Assembly: GCA_946965045.2 (NCBI GenBank)
Contig: OX337236.1
Coordinates: forward strand, 2,790,001-2,854,000
Source of the DNA: Epithemia pelagica
Lineage: Eukaryota; Bacillariophyta; Bacillariophyceae; Surirellales; Surirellaceae
DNA length: 64,000 nt
Reading direction: 5' to 3'
Below the pieces are notes generated by a model. The model worked only from the letters and a program-made list of their open reading frames with translations, did not search any database and was not told the DNA's origin. This document shows, in pieces, positions 22,401 through 34,400 of this stretch; position 1 is the stretch's first letter; the number at the start of each line of letters is the position of its first letter. The position numbers and the translations under genes were made by a program.

Positions 22401-25400
22401 AATTCATTGTCCGGTCCATTGTTGTAGTCAACAGATTGTGGACTGGGTCCTACATAGCCTGGAAGAGGTCGGTTTCGGCTCCAGTCCCATCCGGGATATT
22501 CGGGTTTGTTGATCTTTCGTCCATCAGGGCGGGTTACATCTCCATTTGGCCCAACCTCGTATTCGACGGGGAATGGACCTGTCGCACCCGGGGCAGGACG
22601 ATTGCGATTCCAGTCCCATGATGGATAGTCACTGGGATTAATCTTTTTGCCGTCCGGTGTCAGAATGTCTCCGTTAGGAGCAATGCAGTATTCTACAGGG
22701 AACGGACTTTCTGATCCTGGAACTGGCTGATTCCTAGACCAATCCCAAGAAGGGTAGTCTTCAGGTTTAATCCGTTGTCCACTTGTTGTCACAACGTCTC
22801 CATTTGGCGCCACTGTGTACTCGATAGGTGCTGGACCGCGAGATCCAGGGATAGGCATATTTCTATTCCAATCCCAACCAGGGAAATCCTCGGGGTTAAT
22901 TTGAGTTCCATCAGGTCTTCGAATATCACCATTTGGAGCAATGGAATAATCTACTGGAAACGGTTTTTCTAGCCCAGTAACTGGCTGATTGCGATTCCAA
23001 TCCCATTGTGGGATATTCCTGTCTTGTTTATCTGGAGGGAGGTTCTGCAACTCTTCATGATCTGGTGCCGATTCATATTCCATTGGGGTGGGTTCGTCAA
23101 ATCCAGGAAGTGGGCGATTTCTGCTCCAATCCCACCCAGGGTAGTCATCTGTGTCGATTTTGGTTCCATCGGGCCTCGTGACTTCTCCGTTGGGACCAAC
23201 CTCGTATTCGACTGGGTAGGGACCGCGGCCTCCAGGAATTGGACGATTGCGGCTCCAATCCCAACCAGGATAATCATGAGGATTGATTTTGGTTCCATCA
23301 GGTTTCAGCAGTTCCATGTCGGGTCCAATAGAATATTCGACGGGGAAAGGGCTTTCCAATCCGGGCGCAGGGCGGTTACGGTTCCAATCCCATTCAGGAA
23401 AGTCTTCCGGGTTGATCTTCTTTCCGGACGGGGTAATGAATTCACCGTCAGGTCCCATTGTGTACTCGATCGGAGCAGGTCCTCGTGATCCTGGAATTGG
23501 TCGGTGTCGGCTCCAGTCCCATCCTGGGTAGTCTTCTGGCTTCAATACCGTTCCGTCCGGTTGTAAGTAGTGACCATCGGGTCCCATTTCGTACTCGACT
23601 GGGAAGGGCTTGTCTGATGTTGGAACGGGTTGGTTGCGATTCCAGTCCCACATTGGCGTATCGTTAGGTTTCTTCTTCTTTTTCGGAGGAATAGAATTGA
23701 GAAATTCCGAATCTGGTCCGTTGGTATAATCGTAGGGAAGTGGGTCGCCAAAGCCCTTTGTAGGACGATTCCGTTTCCAGTCCCAACCAGGATAGTCGTC
23801 TGGGTTGATCTTTGTCCCATCATCACGAACAACATCACCATTTGGTGCGATGGTGTACTCCATGGGAAGGGGACCCTGAGAACCAGCAACGGGTCTGTTT
23901 CGAGCCCAGTCCCAGCCGGGATGATCTTCTGTCTTCACCTTTGTTCCGTCCGGCAATAGCACATCTCCATTTGGGGCAATCGTATATTCCATGGGGAAAG
24001 GGTTCTCCATACCAGGCATGGATCTGTTGCGGTCCCAGTCCCATGCTGGGTAGTCATCAGGATTGATCAGTGTTCCATCTGGTTTCATGAGTTGTCCGTC
24101 AGGGCCGATGGTGTATTCGATCGGGACAGGGAACCGAGATCCTGGAATTGGTCTGTGACGAATCCAATCCCATCCGGGATAATCTTCAGGTTTGATTTTT
24201 GTACCATCCGGTCTCATGATCTCGCCATTTGGAAGAACTTCATAGTCCACAGGGAAAGGCTGATCTACATCCCCGGGCCCGCGATTTCGGTTCCAATCCC
24301 AGCTTGGTGCTTTTTCTTCTGGCTTTTTGGAAGGTTTGTTCATGTATTCCGATGGATATTCTGGAATACTCTGAAGAACATCTTCCGGGCCATCTTCAGT
24401 CTTGGGAGTATCTGCACCTTTCTTTCGAAGCCAGTTCAGTACCGTGTCCATATCCTCTTGCCGTTGCTTAGCTTCTGGAAGCTCTTCCATAGGCACGTTC
24501 TCCAGGGACGGCCGTGATCCCAGATCTTCTTCCAGCTTGTCCAAAGGTTGGTTACGTAACCAATTCATCGCTTGTTCCATGGCTTTCTTCTTCTTTTCGG
24601 GAGGTGTAATTCCAGCAAACGGAACACCACTAACCTTTGACAAAGCCAGCAATGTTGGCTCATCCAAATCCTTGGGGTTAGGCGGGTTACTTCTGAGCCA
24701 GTCAACGGATTCGTCCAACACTTTCTTCTTATCCTGCGGAGTCATAGTATCAGAAATTGGAATGCCAGCAAGTTTGGCAAGTTCCATGACAGTAGGTTCA
24801 TCGAGATCGTCAGTAGTTGGTTCGTTCGATCGCAACCAACTTACAGCCTCTTCCGTAACCCGCTTCTTTTCTTTCTTGCCGATCTGCTTACGAGGCAGGT
24901 CCACATTTGCAAGCCTTGAGAAAGCGATCATAGTGGGTTCATCCATGTCATCAGTTGAGGGCTCATTGTTACGCAACCAGTCCACAAGCTCTTCAACTGC
25001 TTTGGTTTTTTCAGCCGGTTGGAGAGCTCCCGGAAGATTCCTCAATGTTTCAATGGGCGATGGATCTTCGGTTTCGGGTAATCCGTGCTTATTCCTCAGC
25101 CATTCAAGTGGTGTGTCTTGATCTTTGGTCACTGGACGGGTCGCAATGCCAGGCATTGGAACACCTGCTAGCTTCGTCAACACATAAAGCTCTGGCTCAT
25201 CAACGTCACCTGGCTGCAATTCATTGTTTCGTAGCCAGTCCACTGCTTGTTCGATTTGCTTTTCTTTCTGCTTGAAAACAGTGTTTGCAAGGGGCTGGCT
25301 TGTGAGCTTTCCAAGACATAGCGCAGTTGGCTCATCGAGGTCGGACAGGTCTGGTTCGTTGCCTCGCAACCATTCGACAGCCGCATCAACTGCCTTTTGC

Positions 25401-28400
25401 TTTTTCTTTGGAGACGAATGCATGGGGATGACAATTCCTGTCAGCTTCTCGAGAGCCAGAGCAGTCGGTTCGTCGACGTCCCTTTCATTTACAGGATTGT
25501 GTCGTAACCAGCTCACCGCATCTTCCAACATTTTTTGCTTTTCTGGAGGCGTCAAGGAACGAATAGGGATTCCTGTAAGACTTGAGAGAGCTACGACTTC
25601 AGGTTCATCGAGATCGACCTTAGGTTGGTTGTGACGGATCCACGACATGGATTTGTCGATTGCTTCTTCTTTGTCATCAGGCGGGACGAAGCCCTTACTT
25701 GTAGGAATTCCTGCAACATTAGCAAGGGCGTACAACGTAGGGTCGTCGACATCATCAGGGATACCATTGTTTCGGAACCAATCAAGAGCATTGTCCACAG
25801 CTTCCTTTTTGACTTTGTTGGGCAGGTTACCTTTGGGCAATTCCAACTGGGGTACTGTCGCAAGAGCTCGCGCGGTCGGTTCGTCCACATTGTCTGGGTT
25901 AACTTGGTTCTGACGCAACCATGTCGTGATCTGGTCAACCAGCTTTTTCCTTTCATCAGGAATCTTCGTTTCTTCCAATGGAATGTTAGGTACTTTGGAG
26001 AAAGCATCCAGAGTGGGATCATCGAGTTGTTCAGGAGACGGTTCATTGTGACGCAACCACGCCACGACTTCTTCTGCTGCCTTTTTCTTCTCAGCAGGCG
26101 ACAATGATGGATTTGGCGGTTCAATTCCAGCCAAGTTCGCTAGAGCATGCAGTTGCGGTTCACTTAAGTCTTCAGGTTGCACATAGTTATTGCGTACCCA
26201 GTCAACAGCATGATCGACCACGGCCTTCTTAGCACGGGGTGGAATCAAAAGAGAAACTGGAGAGTTGGCCAACTTAGCAAGAGCCAAGATATCAGGTTCG
26301 TCAAGTTTCTGGGCATCAGGACGGTTTCGTCGCAGCCAGTCGACAATATCGTTCTGCAATGCTTTTTTCTCAGCAGGTTTCATGCCAGGATGATAGGGGA
26401 TGTTGGCAAGATTTGCTAAATCCTCCAAAGACGGCTCGTCCACGCGCTTGGGCTTGAAATCCTTTCGACGGATCCAATCAAGGCAAGTGTCTACAGCATC
26501 CTGCTTTTCTTTGGGTGAAGAAAAGAGAGAGGGGGCGTTTGGAAGGGTGGCCAGCTGGATTGCTGTGGGATTGTCCACTTTTCGTGGGTTGGGGTCATTG
26601 CTTCTCAACCAGTTAGTGACTTGTTCCAACAAACGTTGTTTCTCTGATCGCGAAAGAGGCTTGTTGGACAAGAAGGGAACCCCGGCAGCCTTGGCTAGCT
26701 CATAAAGAGCAGGCTCGTCCAAGTTTTCGAGAGGCACATCGTCATTCTTTCTAAGCCATTCCATCGCCTGGTCGACAGTTGCTTCTTTGTTGTGAGGCGA
26801 GTACGCGGAAACTGGGATTCCAGAGACGTTGGCCATAGCACGGATAGTGTCATCAGCAACATCAGGTGCTGTAGGGTTGTTCAATCGCAACCAGCTAATA
26901 GCATCGTCCAACGCCTTCTTTTTCTGAGCAGGCGGTATTTTGGCGTCCGGAAGGGGGACACCAGGGAGTTTGGCCAAAGTTCTGACATCGTCGTCCGATA
27001 CCAAATCAACATTTGGAGCATCGTGATTGCGAAGCCAATCCATGGCATTTTGAAACAACTCTTCTCGTTCAGCTGGATTTAGAGGCCGATGAAGTTTGGT
27101 GTACGGTAACTCTGACAGGTTCATTGCCGACGGTTCATCCAAATCATCCAAATTCGGGTCATTGCGTCGTAGCCAATCCATAGCATCGGCAACAACCTGA
27201 TTTTTGTTGGCTTTAGGATCCAAGTGAGGAGCCAAGGGAATACCCGACAAGTTTGCCAGCGCCTCCAGCACGTCATCATCGACCCCATCAAGATCAGGGT
27301 TGTTATTGCGCAGCCACTTGATGGCTTCTTCTGCAATTTGGCTGTTAGGTTTGTTCCATCGCTGCGACAACGGGATACCAGCCAAATTCGACAAGGCTTC
27401 CATGGTTGGTTCGTCAAGGTCTTGTGGCTTAACATCGTTCTTTCGGATCCAATCCACCAAGTTATCGACCAAAGCCTTCTTCTCGGGTAAGCTCAATCGT
27501 CCGACAGGCATTTCGTGTCCAACTAGTTTACTAAGTGTGTGCAACGATGGTTCATCCAAATCATCCGGACTTGGATCGTTGCTTCGGACCCATTCTACCG
27601 CATTGTCCATAATCTTTTGCTTCTCTTCAGTTGTCAACGGTCGACCAACAATACCAGCCGTGGGAAATCGGGCCAGCTCTCTTGCTGTGGGCTCATCGAC
27701 TGTGGTCACATCGGGATGGTTTCTTCGGAGCCAATCAACGGCATTTTCGAGTGCTTTCTTTCGTTGACGAGGGGGAAGATTGGGCCCAGACAAACTCTGT
27801 CCAGCCAAGGAAGACAGGGCGTACAGCATGGGGTCATCCATTTCTTCGGGATATGGATCATTGTGACGAACCCAATTTACGACACTTTCTACAATCTTTT
27901 TCTTCGCATCAAGAGAGAGCGGTTCGTGGCGAGCTTCATAAGGAATACTGGCCAATTGTTCAAGAGTCTCGTCATCGATTTTGTAGGGATCGGGTTTGTG
28001 GCTTCGGAACCATCCAACCACTTCCTCGAGGGCTTTCTTCTTTTCTTCTGGAGAGGCATTACCACTCAATGGGATACCGGCCATGTTCGCCAAAGCATAA
28101 AGCTGTGGATCGTCGAGATCCTTCAGCGTCGGATTTGTGCTACGAACCCAATCAACAACAGCATCTACAATGCGTTTCTTTTCTTTCGGTGGGAGCGATG
28201 CTCCTGACATTTTGTTGCCAGGCGCAAGACGCGACAACTGCCAAGCGGTTGGATCATCGACGGTATTTGGGTCAGGATCCCTGCTACGGAGCCAGTCGAG
28301 GATGTCCCGGAACGCTTTTTTCTTTTGTTGTTTTGAAGGGCTTGGCAAGAGCGTGGTTCCTGTGAGAGTTGCAAGAGCATGGAGCAAGGGCTCATCAAGA

Positions 28401-31400
28401 TCACCAAGTTTAGGGTTTTGGTGTCGTGCCCAGTTCATTACAGAATCCAAGATTTCCTTTTTTGTTTCGGGTGTCATGAGAACACTAGTGGGGAACTTGT
28501 CGGCCAGCTGCCTTGCTGTGGGATCGTCCACTGTGCGAGGATCCGGACTATTGTGACGAAGCCAATTCACCGCTTCATCAAGAGCCTTTTCCTTTTCAGC
28601 AGGAGAGGGAGAAGCCTTTGACATGGTGCCACCAAGCGATGCCAATGCTTGCACAGTAGGAGTATCGAGGTTCAATACCTTGGGGTCATTGTTTCGAATC
28701 CAATTGACCACCGAATCAATGATACGCTTCTTCTCAACAGGCGGCAAGGCTCCGAGCATGGAACTTGCATCTGGGAAATGAGCCAACTGGTGGGCGGTTG
28801 GATCATCGACGGTCCTTGGGTCGGGGTCGTTCTGACGCAACCAGTCCAAGGAATCTTGTAAAACTTGTTTTCGTTTCGATGGCGGAATGGTGCTTCCAGA
28901 AACCGTTTGCCCTGCCAAGGTAGCAAGAGCCAACAACATTGGGTCATCCAAGTCCTGAAGCTTTGGTGTATTACTTCGTACCCAACTGACAGCATTTTCC
29001 ACGATGCGCTTCTTTTGCTCTGGGCTCAACAAACGTGAAAGAGCAGAATTGGGAAGTCTCGCCAGCTCTTGCAGTGTCACATCGTCGACATCATCGGGCT
29101 TCGGGTCATTTCTACGTATCCAACTAATGGCTTCCTCAGCCTTTTCATTCACTTGATTCTTGGGGATAGCTTTGTTGGGATATAAGGCCGCCAAATTCAC
29201 CAAGGCACGTTTCTTGGGCTCGTCCAAATCGCCAATAGAGAGTTCTTTCGGGTTTTTGCCACGGATCCACGACACAACGTTGTCGATGATAGCTTGTCGT
29301 TGCTCCGGACTATAGCTGGAAACAGGAATTCCTGCAATGCCCGCCAAGGCAAGCACAGTCGGGTCATCCAGCTTGCTTACATCCGGAGTATTGTGGCGCA
29401 ACCAATTAACCACTACATCTAGAACACGCTTCTTTTCCGCCAATGAGAGTTGTCCGAGGGGACAAGGAAGGTTTGCAAACTGACATAGGTTTTGCAAGTC
29501 ATCATCAGAGACATCACGAGCATTGGGGTTGTTGTTTCGCAACCACCCCAACGCAGATTCTGCCAATTGCTCCTTCTGATCACGAGGCACTCCTCCGTCT
29601 CCCAATGCTGCCGCATCCGTGATTCGTGCGAGGGCCATTGCAGTTGGGTCATCAACGTTGTTCGGATCAACGCCATGTTGACGCAACCAATCAATTGCTT
29701 CCTCCAATACTTGGCTTCGTTTATGAGGTGCAACACCAGGGACCAACTGCTGCCCAGACAAGGTAGCCAAAGCTCGAGCCGTGTCATCGGGAACGGATTC
29801 AGGCTTGGGATTGTGATTGCGGATCCAATGCAAGGCTTTCTCAACCATTCGTTTCTTCTGATCCGGGGTCAACATACCAGAAACATCCATGTGCATGAGG
29901 TTGGCTAATGCCAAAGCAGTTGGATCATCCAAGTCATTTTCATTGGGTCGGTTCGCTTCGTTCCGCAACCAACTAACGATTTTCTCCAATGCCTTTGTCT
30001 TCTTCTTCAATGGCATAGGATCGGCAAATGACAAGGCTACATGGGACATTTCTGCAAGCTTACGAAGGTCCCCGTCAGACACATCCTTAGCTTTGGGATC
30101 ATTGTGACGCAACCAGCCCATCACTTCATCTACGATGCGTTTCTTTTCTTGGACACTCAACAACTGCGGCTGTGCCGACTGGGGGAGTTTCAAAAGCGCC
30201 GAATACAGATCTGGATCGGCCAATGCCAATTCTCCATCTGGTTCATTATGACGAAGCCAGTCCAATGCATCTTCCATGGACTTGAGTTTGTCTTCCATGT
30301 CGACGTCGCCCCCAGGAATCGTTGTGCCAGTCAAATCACAGAGGGTGTATAGAGTCGGCAAATCAACATCATCGGCCGACGGCTTGTTGTGACGCAGCCA
30401 CTCAACGGCATCGCCCAACACTTGTTCCTTTTCGGCCAGTGAAAGACTGAACATTGGGACATCGGATACACCTGTCAAGTTGGTTAGCGCTAAGGCGGAA
30501 ACATCCGATAATTCACCCACATTCACATCGTTGCTGCGAATCCACGCCATGGCTTCTTCCAACAAAGTTCCCTTTTCATCAATAGACATGGACGAAACGC
30601 CTCCCTTGGGAGTCGGCAGAGGAAGTCCTGTAATGACGTGCAACGCTTCAATGGTTACCGGATCAATCAACTCAAGTTCCTCGTCAGGGTGTTGACGAAC
30701 CCATTCCAAGGTTTCCTCTAAGGCACGAGCCTTTTTCTCCTGATCGCTTGCTGCTTGCGACATAAGGGGCAGTCCAGCCAAGTTACGAAGGGCGTTCAAT
30801 GCGGTAATGTCCATATCATCCTTATTGATCGGGTCATTGTTTCGCAACCAGTTCAAAGCCTCGTCCGCGTATTCTTTGCGTTCTTTGATCGGAATGGAAA
30901 TATCTTCCACAATTTTCATTCCTGGCAAGGTTGTAAGCGCAATCAACGTAGGATCATCGATATCCATAGCATCCGGCTCGTTCTTCCTCAACCAATCCAA
31001 GGCTTCTTCCATAGCGCCAGCCTTCTTCTGTGCTTCCAAGCCTGTCGATCCTGGAACCGTGACGCCTGTCAAGTTGGCCAAGTTCACCACGGACGGATCT
31101 TCGAGGTCGGCTGCGGACAAGGCCTCATTATTGGATCGGAGCCAATCCAAGGTTTCGTCAATGGTTTTTTCCTTTTCACCGGGACGAAGCTCTCCCCGTG
31201 GCATTTCGATACCTGCCAATGTCGTAAACGCCAGCAACGTGGGGTCATCCACGTCTGCCAACGTGACGTCATTGTTGCGAATCCAATCCAAGGTTGAGCT
31301 TAGAATGTCGTTCTTCTCCTTCTCATTGAGCTGCAAGGCAGGCATATCCAATCCAGCCAAATTCATCAAGGCCGCCAAGGCAGTGGGGTCCATCTCCTCT

Positions 31401-34400
31401 GCAGCCTTGGCATCCACATTGTTGTTGCGGACCCAGCCTGCAACCTCTTCCATAAACTTTTTCTTATCCTTCTTGAGAAACTTGGGAGGAGGCATATCGA
31501 CTCCAGCCAAATTACAAAGAGCTTCTAGGGCATCTGGGTCCACATGCTCGACATCAGGGATTTCATTGTTGCGGATCCATTCCACGGCATTGGTCAGAGC
31601 CTTCTTTTTCTCCTTGCGAGGCATATTGGAAATGGGGATGGAAACACCGGCAAGATTCGCCAATCGTCCCAGTGTTCCTGGATCGGCCATCTCAATCGTG
31701 GGGTCATTGGCACGCAACCATGCGAGGGCTTCGTCCAAGGTTTCTCCCTTTTGTTTATCCGTCAAGGACAACTCTTCCACTCCAAATCCGGCCAAGTTTT
31801 GAACGGCACCCATGGTCGTGGGGTCCAACTCTTCCATGGGATCGTGAACTTGATTCTTGCGGAGCCAATCGGTCGTCATGTCAAAGTCACCAATCGTCTT
31901 GTTGATGGAGGGCATGGAAGATCCCGACACTTGCGAGGTGATGGATCCCACTCCATCTTGGGTGGGATCAGCGCTCTTGAGCCAATCCAAGGCATCTTGC
32001 ATCGATTGCGCTCGTTCTTCTTCGGGGGACAACTTTTTGGTACTACCACGGGGACCCTTGGTACGGGCCGTCTTGGCGGTACGGGCCGTGGCAAAGCTGT
32101 AGACGGAGGGATCGTCCATGGTTCCGGCCTTGGGGTTGGCACGCAACCAGGCCACGGCTTCGGCCATTTGGGGTGCTTCGCCAATGCCGGCCACGCGGTT
32201 GACACTTCCAATGGTATGGAAGGAACCAACGGAAACATCGTCGGCGACGGCCAAATCGCCCGTGTTGCTTTCGTTGCGGAGCCAATTGAGGGCGTCGGCC
32301 ATTTCCTTGGCGCGGCGTTCTTCGTCCGTCATGAATTCTGTCTTGACACTACCGCGGTCAATCGATCCGACATCGGCCATGTCATCCGATTCGTAGTTTT
32401 GGTCATTGTCCTTGCGGAGCCAGCTCATGGGGTCATCCAAATCCTTGTCCACAACAGCTTCGGGAACAATATTCAACTTGGCCGTGGCACTGCCGAGCGA
32501 CTTGAGGGATTCAATCGTGGGGGCATCGGGCCCGGCTGCGGCATCGTTTTGGCGCAACCAATTGAGGGCACTTTCCATATCCTTTTGTTGTCGCTGGGCT
32601 TGATCGCCCGTGGCGGAAAAGAATTGGACCGTCTTGACCGATTCCAGCGACTTTTTGGAATGCTGACTCAATTCATCCAGGGTAAAATCCTTGGCGGCGT
32701 CATTGCTGCGCAACCACTCGAGGGCATTTTCCATGGCATCGGCAATCTCGTAGGGCGATCGCTCACCGGCATCGGGGAACATGGACTTGATTTGAGAATG
32801 CTTGGAGACGGAACCATCATCCATACTGGGATCGTCATAATTCAAGTCATTGTTGCGAAGCCACGACAAGGCTTCCTCCATTTCCTTGGCGCGTTTTTCT
32901 TCTTCCGACAAGAATCCAGCCCCCAAGGTTTCATAAGTGCTGGGACCGGCGGGTCCCGCCAATTCACCAGCGGCGGCATCGTCCTTGCCACCGCGCAACC
33001 AATCCAAGGCATCTTCGACCATTCCACCCTGTTCTTCTTCCAAACCCGTCATGTTGGTGGGCGCATCCGGTCCGGCACGGGCCGTGTACCACTGGGTCAA
33101 TTCCTCCATGTCTTCTGCAAAGTGTGCCGGTGGTTTGGGATCGGTATTGCGCAACCATCCCAGTTCGGACGGAGCCGGTGTCGGTCGGACCTTGGTCTTG
33201 TGTTGACCGCCCGGTCCCTTTTGAGCACTCCACCATTGCGCCAATCGATGTGCCTGTTGCAACTTTTGTTCCTGTTCAATCACTTTGGGTTTCACATTTG
33301 TGCCCGATTTGCGATACCAGTTCATGTGTTTTTCCAAATCTTCAAATTCCTTCATTTTGTGCGGGACGGTCAAATCGGCAAAGTCCATCATGGGGGGACC
33401 CTTCTTGTTGCGGGCCGCTGTTTCGGGTTCTTCCAACCACTGATCAATCTGTTGCACATTGCGGGCATAGTGCATGACGGACAAGAGCGTTTCGTTTTCT
33501 TCTTCAAATTTCCAATTGGTAAAGACGGACTTGACCTTTTCAAACTGCGTCACATCTTCGGGCGGACTGTACAATTTGCTATACTTGGTACCCTTGGAGC
33601 GCCACCAACCCAAGATTTGTTGCAATTGTTCGGCCGTTTTCTTGGTTTGACTAGGTGCCATGTATTGCATCAAATCCAAGCCCAATTGTTTAATCTTTTT
33701 GAGTTTTTGCAATTCAAAGGGTTCCAACATTTTTTGCGTCGTTTGATGATTGCGTTGCCAAAAGGCAATGGCCGTGCGAATATCCTTGGCGGCCGCATCG
33801 ACTTGGGGGACCGTTTGGGGCAGTCCACCCGCACTGCCCAACCAACTCCCAAACATGTGTTGAACCTTTTGAAACATGAATTGATTGTGCTTGGGCAAAC
33901 TCATGGGATTGGCGGCGGCTTGCAGTCCCTTGTTTTTGTACCAGGCAATGACTTCTTCGACATCCTCCAAGACGAGTTCCGGTGTCAAATTGCTGGATCG
34001 CAATTGAATGAGGGCATGTTGAATCTTGATGAGGGGATCCAACTTGGTATCTTCGGGTTCTTCCAAGGCGGCCGATGGTTGATAATAGCCCGACAAGCGC
34101 AAATCTTGATGGGATTGTTTCAAAAACTTTGTCAGGGCCTTTTCCATGTCCTTGGTAATCTTGTCAGCCGCCACGACAAAGACGGTCGGATCCAACGACT
34201 TGATGGGTTGATCCTTGATTTCCCAGGCATCAAACAAGTGATTGACCTTGCGCATCTTGACCGTCTTTTCTTGCAAATCATCCAACTTGTCGGCATACTG
34301 GTGGGAATGTTTGCGCCACCATTTCAAACTCGAGGCCATTTCCTTGGCCTTTTTTTCCGCCGACAAGGTCTGCGACTTGTACCGGTTCAAGGAGGTTTGC

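Noticed and set aside
18485-24312. CRISPR-like array, because of regular near-identical repeats
   Set aside because: Repeats are coding, in frame and contiguous, with no unique spacers; the unit is 129 bp within a protein gene.
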